DNA from: a bacterium
GTDB taxonomy: Bacteria; Electryoneota; Electryoneia; Electryoneales; Electryoneaceae
DNA: 64,000 nt
Assembly: GCA_020444265.1 (NCBI GenBank)
Contig: JAHLLH010000007.1
Location: 1 to 64,000 of the forward strand
Reading direction: 5' to 3'
The notes below the pieces were generated by a model. The model ran no database searches. It saw only the letters and a program-made list of their open reading frames with translations, and was not told the DNA's origin. Positions 26,167-34,636 of this stretch are shown here, in pieces (position 1 is the stretch's first letter; every line of letters begins with the position of its first letter). A program made the position numbers and the translations under genes.

Positions 26167-26196
26167 AAAAAGCCCCGGAAGCACTTCTCCCGGGGC
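26167..26196 (-). terminator. Intrinsic terminator of the peptidase operon
   Basis: On the minus strand GCCCCGG pairs with CCGGGGC (26190-26196 with 26172-26178) and is followed by TTTTT. Confidence 0.9.
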
Positions 26197-26222
26197 ATGG
26201 AACAATCCTGTTTACGTTCAAA

Positions 26223-27383
26223 CTAGACCACAACGCCATTGGCGTGATTCTCTACGATCGAAGCAACCAGGTTTGCAGCTTCTTCGAAGTCGGAGATCTT
26301 GATGTACTCGTTCGTTGAGTGAACATCCTGCATCCCGACACCGAGCACGACACAGGGGATGCCGAGGTGGGTCAGCACGCTACCGTCAGTACCGCCGCCT
26401 GAAATCTTGGTGCCCATCTCCCAGCCGAGTGTCTTCCCTGCGGAAAGGGCGAGCTTGACCAGGTAGTCATCGGTGGTGAAACTGACCGCATGGTAATCGT
26501 CGCTCCGGTCCACCTCGTACTTTGGCAGATTCTCGCCGAGCTTGTCCCGCCATTCCTTGCAGACCTCTTCAAAACAGGCGTTCATGTGCGCAACCTGCTT
26601 CTCGAGCTTTTCGGGGTTGTGGCTGCGCGCTTCGGCTTTCATCTCGACCAGCGGGGTCATGATGTTCGAGGCTGTTCCGCCCTTAATGACACCAATGTTT
26701 GCTGTCGTTTCCTCGTCGATCCGGCCAAAATTCATCCGTGCGAGGATCTCGCCGACCACCTTAATCGCGCTGATCCCTTTTTCCGGTTCCACACCCGCGT
26801 GCGAGGCTTTGCCGAAGACCTTGTAGTCGATCCGGACCGCGCTCGGGCTGCCGATGCAGACTTGACGGGGATCGTGGTCGTCCAGGATGTACCCCATCTT
26901 CGCGTGGAACTTGCCAGTGTCGACATACTTGGCGCCGAGCAGGCCAATCTCTTCGCAGATGTGGATCGAGAACTCGAGGTCACCGCGCGGCACATCGGGC
27001 TGTCCATTCGCCATACGGGCGAGGTGGAGGATGCAGGCGATGCCAGCTTTGTCGTCCGAACCGAGAATGGTCTCGCCTTTCGAACGAATCACACCATCTT
27101 CGATCACCGGCTCGATACCGTTCGCCGGCTCGACCGTGTCCATGTGGGAGCTGAAGAGAAGGGGGGCGACATCGGTGTTGCCCTTGAGGAAGACACGAAG
27201 ATTGCCAGCATTTCCGCCAACTTCTTCCCCTGCCTTATCTTCTTCGACCTCACAACCGAGTTCTTTGAACCGTGCCGTCAGCCAGTCGGCCATTGCCCGT
27301 TCATCCTTCGATGGGCTGTCGATCCGAACCATCGTCATGAAGTCATCGATCAGCTGCTGTGACTGGATGTTGTAGCTGCTCAT
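26223..27383 (-). CDS. M20-family peptidase (PepT-like)
   Basis: A zinc-dependent exopeptidase of 386 residues, cytoplasmic, of the tripeptidase/PepT-like M20 group. Metal-site motifs are visible: SSHMDTVEP (first His and Asp), LGSDDKAG (bridging Asp), CEEIGLLGAK (catalytic Glu and Glu ligand), the dimerisation-domain VFGKASHAGVEPEKG, and the C-terminal SGGGTDGSVL and VGMQDVHSTNEY (last His). The ATG overlaps the stop of mtaB by four bases (ATGA), so it is translationally coupled to it. A role in peptide turnover is expected; the exact substrate is unknown. Confidence 0.9.
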   Translation of the reverse strand: MSSYNIQSQQLIDDFMTMVRIDSPSKDERAMADWLTARFKELGCEVEEDKAGEEVGGNAGNLRVFLKGNTDVAPLLFSSHMDTVEPANGIEPVIEDGVIRSKGETILGSDDKAGIACILHLARMANGQPDVPRGDLEFSIHICEEIGLLGAKYVDTGKFHAKMGYILDDHDPRQVCIGSPSAVRIDYKVFGKASHAGVEPEKGISAIKVVGEILARMNFGRIDEETTANIGVIKGGTASNIMTPLVEMKAEARSHNPEKLEKQVAHMNACFEEVCKEWRDKLGENLPKYEVDRSDDYHAVSFTTDDYLVKLALSAGKTLGWEMGTKISGGGTDGSVLTHLGIPCVVLGVGMQDVHSTNEYIKISDFEEAANLVASIVENHANGVVV

Positions 27384-28750
27384 GAATCAATCCTTGCGTG
27401 TAAAGTACCCGTCTCTTCGTCCAGGCCGGTGATGGTCACCGCCACACGGGAACGCGGGGGTGCGTGCCCAGTTTCAAGTCTGGCACGAAGATACGCTCGT
27501 GTATATCCAGTTTGTCCATCCTGTTCGACGAGAAGTTCATCCTTTTCGCCGGCCACGCTCCGCTGATGGTGCAGCTTCTGCTTGCGCCCGGCGGAACGCA
27601 GCGCCTCGGCGCGCCGTTTGATGGTCTCGCGGTCCACTTGGTTGGGAAACTGGGCCGCGGGGGTGCCGGGACGGGGGGAATAGGGAAACACATGAAGGTA
27701 ATGAATAGGAGCGGCCTCAACAAAAGCGAGACTCTTGTTAAATGCGCCCTCGGATTCACCGGGAAAACCTGCGATCAGATCTGCGCCGATGGTCGTTCCA
27801 GGACGCAACTTGAGCAACAGGTTGATCGATTCACGGAGACGATCCAGGTCGGTCCTTCGGCCCATCACCTCAAGCAAGTCAGGGTCGGCGCTTTGCAGCG
27901 AAAGGTGGAAGTGTTCGCACCATTGTGGGATCGCAGCGAGGCGTCTGACCCGGTCCGGGGTCACCTCCCAGGGTTCAAGGCTTGACAAACGAACTCGCGG
28001 AAGCCCCGCCGCCGTTGCTTCTTCAACAAGTGTGACAAAGTCCAGCTCGCCCTCAAGGTCCTGCCCCCAAGCGGTTACATCCACTCCGGTAATCACTACC
28101 TCCTCGAAGCCGGCGTTCTTCACTCGGGATAGCGCCTGACGAACATCCTCCAACGATGCACTGCGACTTTCGCCTCGTGCTAAAGTCACCGCGCAATAGG
28201 CGCAGGCATGATCACAGCCGTCCTGCACCTTGAGAAAGGCACGGGACCGTCCACTGACACGTGTTCCGACCGCTGTTCTCACAGGTTGACTCTTGTCCGC
28301 GTCCACATGGACCTGCGGTTGGGCTGATCGTTCCATCTCCGGCAGGTACTCGAAGGGACGCGCTTTTTCGCGGATACCGAGCACCGCATCTACTTCACCC
28401 TTCTCGGCCAATTCCTGCGCCCCGACCGCCGCAAAGCAACCTGCGGCAATCACTACCGATTCCTCACTTTTACGGCGGGCACGGTGGATCAGTTGACGAG
28501 AACTGCGGTCCGCCTGGCCGGTGACGGTACAGGTGTTGATGAAGTAGACATCTGCCGTCTGGTGGAAGGGCACAATCTCCCACCCGCGAGCGGCAAACTG
28601 CTCCATCGCAGCATCCGTCTCCGCCTGGTTCAATCGGCAGCCTACCGTTGCAAAGGCAACTCTGCGATGGTTTTGCGCTGTTTGCTTTACCTCGACCGTA
28701 GGTCCAACCCTCCTCGTTCTGTATGGAACGCGATAACCTACTGTCTGCAA
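27380..28750 (-). CDS. mtaB: MiaB-like tRNA methylthiotransferase (MtaB type)
   Basis: Radical SAM methylthiotransferase expected to convert t6A37 to ms2t6A37 in ANN-decoding tRNAs. The N-terminal UPF0004 domain has three cluster cysteines (TVGCRLNQ, NTCTVTG, AAGCFA). The radical SAM domain holds CDHACAYC. The TRAM-like C-terminus runs from about 395. Length (about 456) fits the family, but the frame starts with about 30 residues more than usual, from a TTG at 28750. No alternative start codon occurs in that stretch, although a GAGGAGG lies inside it, so the true start is uncertain. It is co-transcribed with the M20 peptidase. Confidence 0.9.
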   Translation of the reverse strand: MQTVGYRVPYRTRRVGPTVEVKQTAQNHRRVAFATVGCRLNQAETDAAMEQFAARGWEIVPFHQTADVYFINTCTVTGQADRSSRQLIHRARRKSEESVVIAAGCFAAVGAQELAEKGEVDAVLGIREKARPFEYLPEMERSAQPQVHVDADKSQPVRTAVGTRVSGRSRAFLKVQDGCDHACAYCAVTLARGESRSASLEDVRQALSRVKNAGFEEVVITGVDVTAWGQDLEGELDFVTLVEEATAAGLPRVRLSSLEPWEVTPDRVRRLAAIPQWCEHFHLSLQSADPDLLEVMGRRTDLDRLRESINLLLKLRPGTTIGADLIAGFPGESEGAFNKSLAFVEAAPIHYLHVFPYSPRPGTPAAQFPNQVDRETIKRRAEALRSAGRKQKLHHQRSVAGEKDELLVEQDGQTGYTRAYLRARLETGHAPPRSRVAVTITGLDEETGTLHARIDS

Positions 28751-28786
28751 AGAACTATTTCAAGCAGAGCGTTCGGCCTATTGGTC

Positions 28787-28824
28787 AAAAGAAAACACCC
28801 CGCAAGGCGAACCCTGCGGGGTGT
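28787..28824 (-). terminator. Intrinsic terminator of rpsA
   Basis: On the minus strand a 10-bp stem (28815-28824 with 28795-28804) is followed by GTTTTCTTTT. Confidence 0.85.
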
Positions 28825-28851
28825 GGATGTGTCTGAAGATAGGGGACGAGC

Positions 28852-31323
28852 TTACTTCTTCTCGTCATCCTCGGTACCAGCGTCCTCAGCCTTTGTATCG
28901 TCGGCTTTGGCATCCGCATCGTCGGAAGCGTCGTCAGATTCCTCAGCCTTGTCGTCCTTTTTCGTGGACTTCTTCGCCTTGGTTTCCTTCTTCTCTTCCT
29001 TCTCCTCGGCCTTGTCGGAATCGTCCGCGTCATCCGCTTTCTCTTCCTTCTTGGCCTTGGCGGCGGTCTTCTTTGCCGGCTTCTTCTCTTCCTTCTCCTC
29101 GGTGTCGGCGTCGTCGGCCTTGGCGTCCTCGGCTTTCGCCTCGTCAGCTTCGTCCTTCTTCGCGGTCTTCTTCGGAGCGGACTTCTTCTCGTCCTTGTCG
29201 TCCTTCTTGGCGGCGGCTTTTTCTTCAGCCTGTGCCTTTTTCAGGGCCTTGAGGAGAGGGTTGTCCTCATCAAGAGAATCAGCAATAGTGGTACCATGGC
29301 TGTGCGCGGGACGGGAACCCTTGTCGCTGGTGCTGCCACCGCCGCCGCCACCACCACCACTACCACTGGTGCTGCCGGAGGACGCTGCGATCGGCTCATC
29401 TTTTTCAACCTGGGCGTTCGACAGGATGACCTTACGCTCTTCTTTGTCAAATTCGACAATCGCGAGGTTGATCAAGTCGCCGACCTGGATGCTGCGCTTT
29501 TTGCCATCATAGTACTTGCGCGAGATCTGGCTGTTCGGCATGAAGCCTTCGATCTTGTAGGGCAGCTCGATGATGAGGCCCTTGTCGATCAGGCGGACAA
29601 CCGTACCGGTGGTACGTGTGCCGAGCGGGTACTCGCGGGAGAACTGATCCCACGGGTTCTCTTCGATCTGCTTGTGACCGAGTGCAATACGACGCTCGTC
29701 ACGGTCGAAGCTGAGCACGACCACATCGATCTCCTGCCCCTTCTTAAGGATTTCGCCGGGGTGACGGACCTTGCGGGTCCAGGAAAGATCGGAGATGTGA
29801 ACGAGACCGTCGATCCCGTCTTCCAATTCGACAAACGCGCCGAAGGGGACGAGGTCGCGGACGATACCTTTGTGCTTGGTACCGACACGGTACTTCGCTT
29901 CGAAGGTTTCCCACGGATCCTGCTCGACCTGCTTGAGACCGAGGCTGATCTTCTTGTTCTCTTTGTCGATGTTCAGGATAACGACCTGGACATACTCGCT
30001 CTCGCGAACGACCTGGTTCGGGTGCTTGATGTGCTGGGTCCAGCTCATCTCGCTGATGTGGACCAGACCCTCGATGCCGGGTTCGATCTCGACAAAGGCG
30101 CCGTACTTGGCGAGGCTGACCACACGGCCCTGGACCTTCTGACCGACGGTGTACTTGGTGTCGATATCGTCCCAGAGGTGCGCGTAGAGCTGCTTGAGGC
30201 CAAGGCTGATCCGCTTACGCTCTTTGTCGTAATTGAGGACCATGACCTTGATCTTCTGATCGAGCTGAACCACTTCGCTCGGGTGGCCAACACGGCCCCA
30301 GCTGAGGTCTGTGATGTGCAGCAGGCCGTCAACGCCGCCGAGGTCAACAAAGACACCGAAGTCGGTGATGTTCTTGACCGTACCTTCGAGCACCTGGTTG
30401 ACTTCGAGGTTGGAGAGGAGCTTCTCGCGTACTTCGCGCAAGCTCTCTTCCTTGAGCACCTTGTGGCTGACGACGATGTTTTTCCGCAGATCGTTGATCT
30501 TGAGGATCTTGAAGTCCATTTCGGTGCTGATGATCGCATCGAAATCACGGACCGGGCGGACATCAATCTGGCTGCCGGGCAGGAAGGCGTCCACACCACC
30601 CAGGTCGACCACCATACCGCCCTTGATGCGACGGACACAGCGACCACGGATGATGCCATCGGAAGCGTAGACGTTCTTGACACGGTCCCAGACGCGCATA
30701 AAGTCTGCCTTGCGCTTCGAGAGCGACAGCATGCCTTCACTATCCTCGACGCTGTCGAGGAAAACGTCAATCGTGTCGCCGACCTTCAGCGACGCGGGAT
30801 CGTCAAATTCTTCAATTGGCACCGAACCTTCGGATTTGAAACCGATGTCAACCGCAACCTCTTTTTCACTGATCGCGATGATCTTACCGGTAACAATCTC
30901 GTTCTCGTTGATCTCGGTCAAGGACTCGTTATAGAGTGTTTCGAGATCGGCGAAGGCTTCATGCGCCTCTTTTTCCGCCTCTTCGAGATCAGCAAGGCTG
31001 ATCCATTTTTCACCGTTCTTCTCGGTGATCTTTGCGGAGGAGAGGGTGGGGTCGAGGTTTTCCAGCTTGGTCTCGTCCACCATCGGCTTGACCCGGTCAG
31101 TCGGAGCAGCGACCTCATCCGGCTCGTCGCCTTCAGCGTCGGTCGGTTCAGGGAGCTCGACATCCTTCTCGGCGGCCTTTTCCACAGCGGCCTTTGCCGG
31201 AACCTTTGTCTCGTCCTTTTCGGGGGTCTCGTCTGCCTTGGCTTCGGTCTCGGGCGCCTTCTCTTCGGCGGCGTCCTTCTTGGCCTTTTCCTCAGCGGCG
31301 GGGGTTTTCTTCTCTTCTGCCAT
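28852..31323 (-). CDS. rpsA: 30S ribosomal protein S1 with long charged tails
   Basis: An RNA-binding ribosomal protein that helps mRNA bind to the 30S subunit. Six S1 (OB-fold) domains are visible at about 143-205, 223-288, 310-377, 395-464, 482-551 and 568-637. At 823 residues it is much longer than the usual 550-600. An acidic, Ala/Glu/Lys-rich N-terminal tail of about 140 residues and a C-terminal tail of about 185 residues account for the extra length. The C-terminal tail contains an uninterrupted run of Gly (about 655-663) and then alternating Lys- and Asp/Glu-rich blocks with Ala. It lies downstream of cmk and plsC, a common arrangement, but a 677-bp repeat-rich gap separates it from plsC. 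Confidence 0.95.
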   Translation of the reverse strand: MAEEKKTPAAEEKAKKDAAEEKAPETEAKADETPEKDETKVPAKAAVEKAAEKDVELPEPTDAEGDEPDEVAAPTDRVKPMVDETKLENLDPTLSSAKITEKNGEKWISLADLEEAEKEAHEAFADLETLYNESLTEINENEIVTGKIIAISEKEVAVDIGFKSEGSVPIEEFDDPASLKVGDTIDVFLDSVEDSEGMLSLSKRKADFMRVWDRVKNVYASDGIIRGRCVRRIKGGMVVDLGGVDAFLPGSQIDVRPVRDFDAIISTEMDFKILKINDLRKNIVVSHKVLKEESLREVREKLLSNLEVNQVLEGTVKNITDFGVFVDLGGVDGLLHITDLSWGRVGHPSEVVQLDQKIKVMVLNYDKERKRISLGLKQLYAHLWDDIDTKYTVGQKVQGRVVSLAKYGAFVEIEPGIEGLVHISEMSWTQHIKHPNQVVRESEYVQVVILNIDKENKKISLGLKQVEQDPWETFEAKYRVGTKHKGIVRDLVPFGAFVELEDGIDGLVHISDLSWTRKVRHPGEILKKGQEIDVVVLSFDRDERRIALGHKQIEENPWDQFSREYPLGTRTTGTVVRLIDKGLIIELPYKIEGFMPNSQISRKYYDGKKRSIQVGDLINLAIVEFDKEERKVILSNAQVEKDEPIAASSGSTSGSGGGGGGGGSTSDKGSRPAHSHGTTIADSLDEDNPLLKALKKAQAEEKAAAKKDDKDEKKSAPKKTAKKDEADEAKAEDAKADDADTEEKEEKKPAKKTAAKAKKEEKADDADDSDKAEEKEEKKETKAKKSTKKDDKAEESDDASDDADAKADDTKAEDAGTEDDEKK

Positions 31324-32000
31324 CGTACAAACTACCTCTCGGGCATCACGGCCGCGACCTTGAAAGGGTGGGGGTCACGGGGTTTGTGAGGGTGCTGGAT
31401 GGGCAAACCACCAGGATTGCCAGCAGGCGGGTTGAGGTTGCCGGGGATGCCTTACCCGGACCATCAAGCGACCACCCACGAACTCGCCGAAACGCCCTTT
31501 CCCGCAGGAGAAAAAGCACGGTTCCACGTGTTCCAGTCCAACACCTTACCAATTCACTCTGCATCGCACGGGGCCTGCCCCCGCCGGCACTGCGATGAAG
31601 TACTTCGTTGTTCAGCAAACGTGACCAGGCGTCCCTTGCCGGACATGGGCGTGGCCACGACAGCTAGCTTTTATCCATCTGGCCCGGGCCTGCGGCCCGG
31701 GTCTAACCTGTATTCACACCATTTCGCGCCGTTGGCGCGATGAGGAACGCAAGCCAGCGGCTTGCATCGCCGGATTCGGAGAATCCGGCCTACTCTCGGT
31801 GAATACTGCGTTGTGTCAGATCCTCAGATCTGACACACAATTCGCGCCGTTGGCGCGATAAGCCGTCAGGTCTTCGCTTCGCTAAGGACCTGACGGAACG
31901 TCTGCTACACTTCCCAAACATGCAACGCCCTCCAGCCGGTTCCCGCTACCGCCGGGACACTCGGTGGAGGCGCAAAAGGGTCGTGCAACTGCAAGAAACC
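31324..32000. repeat. Repeat-rich gap between rpsA and plsC
   Basis: 31324 to about 31670 has no recognised content beyond the rpsA leader. 31676-31900 is packed with short palindromes: a GGCCCGGGCC hairpin (about 31681-31704), TCGCGCCGTTGGCGCGAT (twice), GCCGGATTCGGAGAATCCGGC, TGTCAGATC/GATCTGACA, and CCGTCAGGTC/GACCTGACGG (31863-31896). A very similar set occurs at 33385-33520. A short plus-strand frame at 31399-31743 is not convincing. Confidence 0.65.
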
Positions 32001-32612
32001 TTATAGAGCGCGAATGTGCGACATTACACGCTGTGCAATCAAGTGGTAGGCCTCCCGTCTCGGGAGCTCCTCGTCCAAAACCTCTGACAGTCGTACAACC
32101 TTGCCAAAGGTGATCTTCATCGTGCCGCGATGGAAGATGGACCAGGGAGTACGGCCCGTGCCATCCACACGCACCGGCATCACATCGGCTCCGCCCATCA
32201 TCGCGAGCATCCCGACCCCTGCTTTGATCTTCGCGTCATCCGGGTTCAGCGTCCGGGTTCCTTCCGGGAAAATCAGTACCGCCTTGCCCTCTTTCAGGCT
32301 GGCAGCGAGAGCTTTGATCGCTTCCTTGTCCGACCCGGTCCGTCGGATCGGAATCGCGTTCGCGTAGCGTAGAATGACACCCAGCGGACCTACGAGGAGT
32401 TGTTGTTTGGCGGCGAAATACATTTCCCGCGGAACAACACTGCCCACCATCGGCGGTTCGGATAGGGTGCGGTGGTTACAGGCGACAATAAGTGGTCCTT
32501 CAAGAGGTATATTTTCGATCCCCACCACTTTCATGCCAAAGACGATCTTGTAGTACCAGCGAACCACAAACTGGATAAATCGGTACCCCGGACGACGATA
32601 GGCATACTTCAT
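32001..32612 (-). CDS. plsC: 1-acyl-sn-glycerol-3-phosphate acyltransferase family protein
   Basis: A 203-residue membrane-associated PlsC-family acyltransferase of phospholipid synthesis, which adds the second acyl chain to lysophosphatidic acid. The block I motif is usually NHxxxxDxP; here it is NHRTLSEPP with His47 and Glu52, so the catalytic-dyad Asp is replaced by Glu. Block III FPEGTRT (115-121) is intact, and VMPVRVDGTG-type sequence follows. The ATG overlaps the end of cmk by four bases, giving the widespread cmk-plsC arrangement. A relaxed or different acceptor cannot be excluded given the Glu. Confidence 0.87.
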   Translation of the reverse strand: MKYAYRRPGYRFIQFVVRWYYKIVFGMKVVGIENIPLEGPLIVACNHRTLSEPPMVGSVVPREMYFAAKQQLLVGPLGVILRYANAIPIRRTGSDKEAIKALAASLKEGKAVLIFPEGTRTLNPDDAKIKAGVGMLAMMGGADVMPVRVDGTGRTPWSIFHRGTMKITFGKVVRLSEVLDEELPRREAYHLIAQRVMSHIRAL

Positions 32613-33295
32613 CGGGAGGAGCCTCCAAAACGGTCCAGCGCCACATCCATCACCGCCTGAATCTGTTCTTCCATGTTCATCTCGGTGGTGTCGATAACCA
32701 CAGCATCCTCGGCGACCTGCAATGGGCTCTCTTTGCGACCCATGTCACGTTTGTCGCGCTCGATCACATCGGCGATGACTTCCTCGATGTTCATCGTGTG
32801 GCCTTGGACAGTGTAGTCATGGAGGCGACGTTTCGCACGAACTTCGACGCTGCCGTCCACATAGATCTTCAGCCCTGCATCGGGGAAGATGACGGTGGTT
32901 GTGTCCCGTCCTTCGAGCACACAGGGCTGCTTGATGCCGATGGCACGTTGCAGCTCAACCATCCGTTTCCGCACCAGTCCGTGGGTGCTCACCTGGCTGG
33001 CCGCCTGGCCCGCTTCCGGGGTACGGATCAGCTCGGATACATCCTCGCCGTTGAGCAGCACCGCAGGAGGAAACCCGGTCCCAAACCCGATTTCGACCTT
33101 GTCGAGTAACGGTTCGACATCATTGAGCTCTTCCGGGTTGCCACCCGCACGATGGACCGCAAGCCCGAGTGCGCGATACATCGCACCGGTATCCAGGTAG
33201 GTCCAGCCGAGCCGCTTCGCGACTTCTTTCGCGGTTGTCGACTTCCCCGATCCCGCAGGACCATCAATAGCGATGACTTTCAGCAGTTTTGGCAC
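32609..33295 (-). CDS. cmk: Cytidylate kinase
   Basis: Phosphorylates CMP and dCMP with ATP. A 228-residue protein with P-loop IAIDGPAGSGKST (8-20) and the signature LDTGAMYRALGLA after the first helix, then the NMP-binding region and the ERDKRDMGRKESPL segment with its lid arginines. Length matches the family. It is the first gene of the cmk-plsC pair, with a stop/start overlap of four bases. The upstream gap to the IscU-like gene is filled with palindromic repeats and no clear promoter was identified. Confidence 0.95.
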   Translation of the reverse strand: MPKLLKVIAIDGPAGSGKSTTAKEVAKRLGWTYLDTGAMYRALGLAVHRAGGNPEELNDVEPLLDKVEIGFGTGFPPAVLLNGEDVSELIRTPEAGQAASQVSTHGLVRKRMVELQRAIGIKQPCVLEGRDTTTVIFPDAGLKIYVDGSVEVRAKRRLHDYTVQGHTMNIEEVIADVIERDKRDMGRKESPLQVAEDAVVIDTTEMNMEEQIQAVMDVALDRFGGSSR

Positions 33296-33528
33296 AAGTT
33301 CTCTTGATGCTGATGAAGGGTGCCCCGGCTTGTCTTGCCAGGCCGGGTTTCTGTATCCAATTCAAATGTCCGATCTTGATCGGACACCTCTTCGCGCCTT
33401 TGGCGCAATTCTCTGTCAGGTCTCCGCTACGCTACAGACCTGACAGATCGTGAAGAACATGAATGAACGTCCGGCGTTGCCGGACCTCGCCGGATTCGGA
33501 GAATCCGGCCTACACTCGATACCCAGCG
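33296..33528. repeat. Palindromic repeat cluster between the IscU-like gene and cmk
   Basis: It contains TTCGCGCCTTTGGCGCAAT, a CTGTCAGGTC/GACCTGACAG hairpin (33413-33446) and GCCGGATTCGGAGAATCCGGCCTACACTCG (the last as a hairpin around 33488-33510). These are the same kinds of elements as at 31720-31900. Confidence 0.65.
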
Positions 33529-33891
33529 CTACATCGCCTCTTGAGCCGCTTTGCGTACCGCTTCGGCAGCGAGCTCGACCGAGTGACGTTTCCGTTCTGG
33601 GACACCGCCCAGATAATCGGTCAGCATCTCGGCGGTGAAGGCCGCCGCTTCCTCAAGGGTCTTGCCAGTCAGCCACTCGGTCGCAGCCGAAGAGGCGGCG
33701 ATGGTGCCGCTGCAGGCACGTGCCTTGAACATCGCCCGTTCCACAACACCCTTGCTCACCTTCAGGGTAAGACGGAGCTTATCAAAACAGCCCCCGCCCT
33801 GGTGTTCTACCTCCACAAGGGTTCTCGGTGGCTCGAGTTCGCCCACGTTCTTCGGGGCTTGGAAATGCTCGAGGTAGGTGTCGCTGTACAT
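33529..33891 (-). CDS. IscU/NifU-like scaffold paralogue lacking the third cysteine
   Basis: A 120-residue IscU-fold protein downstream of the scaffold fusion gene. The first two cluster positions are present: Cys35 in GGGCFDKL (with Asp37) and Cys60 in ARACSGTIAASSAATEWL. The place where IscU/SufU has its third Cys (C-x-x-L-A) reads S-V-E-L-A, that is Ser104. It could bind a cluster with fewer cysteine ligands or be a regulatory paralogue. The start is three bases after the preceding stop, so it is co-transcribed. Truncation is not apparent, because the C-terminal helix is complete. Confidence 0.75.
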   Translation of the reverse strand: MYSDTYLEHFQAPKNVGELEPPRTLVEVEHQGGGCFDKLRLTLKVSKGVVERAMFKARACSGTIAASSAATEWLTGKTLEEAAAFTAEMLTDYLGGVPERKRHSVELAAEAVRKAAQEAM

Positions 33892-33894
33892 GGA

Positions 33895-34563
33895 TCAAAG
33901 CCCCTTGGTGATCGGCTTGTCGTTCAGCTTGATCGTCGCATCAAATGCGCCCGGCAATCCTTCGAGGTGCTCACGGGTTTCCTCTTCGATGTTCTCGTAG
34001 AACATCTCGTCCGTCTCTCCCATCAGCAACTCGACAAAGATTTTGCCATCATCGACTTCGATGGTTCGCACCATGTTCATCTTGACAATGCTGATGCCGG
34101 TTTCCGGGTGGATGACATTGCGAAGTTCACGCAGGATGGTTTCCTTATCGAGCGCTTCGGCATCGTCGCCATCCTTGCGCAGACCCTGCTTCTTTTCCCA
34201 CTCGCGAATGGCAGCCTTCAGGCCATTAATCGCCAGCACGCTGCAGTGAATCTTCACCGCTGGCAAGCCATCGAGTTCCTCGGTCACTGCTTTCGGGGTC
34301 AGCTTTTTGATCTCTTCAATGGTCCGCCCTTTTGCGATCTTGGTCGCTACCGAGGCGGTCGCGATGTTGGACGCGCAACCATACGAACGGAACTTCACAT
34401 CGTTGATGATGTGGGTTTCCGGGTCGATGATCATGTTGTAGGTGATCATGTCACCGCAGGCGGGGCTTCCTTCGGTTGCCACCGCATCGGCACCCTCGAT
34501 CTCGCCGACGTTTTCCGGGTTGGTGAACTCTTCGATCACCTTCTGCGAGTACTTGATGGCCAT
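33895..34563 (-). CDS. Fe-S scaffold: IscU/NifU N-domain fused to a MIP18/DUF59-like domain
   Basis: A 222-residue two-domain protein. Residues 1 to about 125 are an IscU/NifU-N scaffold with all three cysteines (Cys36 and Asp38 in PACGD, Cys63 in YGCASNIA, Cys107 in KIHCSVLA). Residues about 141-222 resemble the MIP18/DUF59 fold (ILRELRNVIHPETGISIVKM), but the Cys-Pro motif of that family is replaced (MGETDEMF). It assembles nascent clusters from sulfur supplied by IscS, encoded just upstream. No Shine-Dalgarno touches the ATG: the nearest (GGAGGTG) lies immediately beyond a 27-bp palindrome at 34574-34600. Expression is therefore probably regulated at that site. Confidence 0.8.
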   Translation of the reverse strand: MAIKYSQKVIEEFTNPENVGEIEGADAVATEGSPACGDMITYNMIIDPETHIINDVKFRSYGCASNIATASVATKIAKGRTIEEIKKLTPKAVTEELDGLPAVKIHCSVLAINGLKAAIREWEKKQGLRKDGDDAEALDKETILRELRNVIHPETGISIVKMNMVRTIEVDDGKIFVELLMGETDEMFYENIEEETREHLEGLPGAFDATIKLNDKPITKGL

Positions 34564-34573
34564 GTTACGTACG

Positions 34574-34600
34574 GATAATTAGTGACAGTTACTAATTATC
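34574..34600. promoter_or_regulatory. 27-bp palindrome, proximal site
   Basis: Near-perfect palindrome GATAATTAGT...ACTAATTATC with a seven-base centre. On the minus strand the order is GGAGGTG, this palindrome, ten bases, ATG (34563). It could be a repressor operator or an RNA hairpin that brings the ribosome site to normal distance from the ATG. Confidence 0.75.
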
Positions 34601-34636
34601 CACCTCCAACGTAAAGTGTTTACTGAGAGCTGTGCT

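Noticed and set aside
25887-26198. Minus-strand open frame of 103 codons
   Set aside because: It begins inside the terminator of the peptidase operon and is Cys/Met/Phe-rich without a ribosome site.
29296-31389. Plus-strand open frame of 697 codons opposite rpsA
   Set aside because: It is the complement of the low-complexity and S1 coding sequence, has an Asp/Val/Leu-biased composition and no family motif. Strong codon bias in rpsA explains the long open frame.
31399-31743. Plus-strand open frame of 114 codons between rpsA and plsC
   Set aside because: Pro/His/Arg-rich, runs into dispersed palindromes, and lacks any motif.
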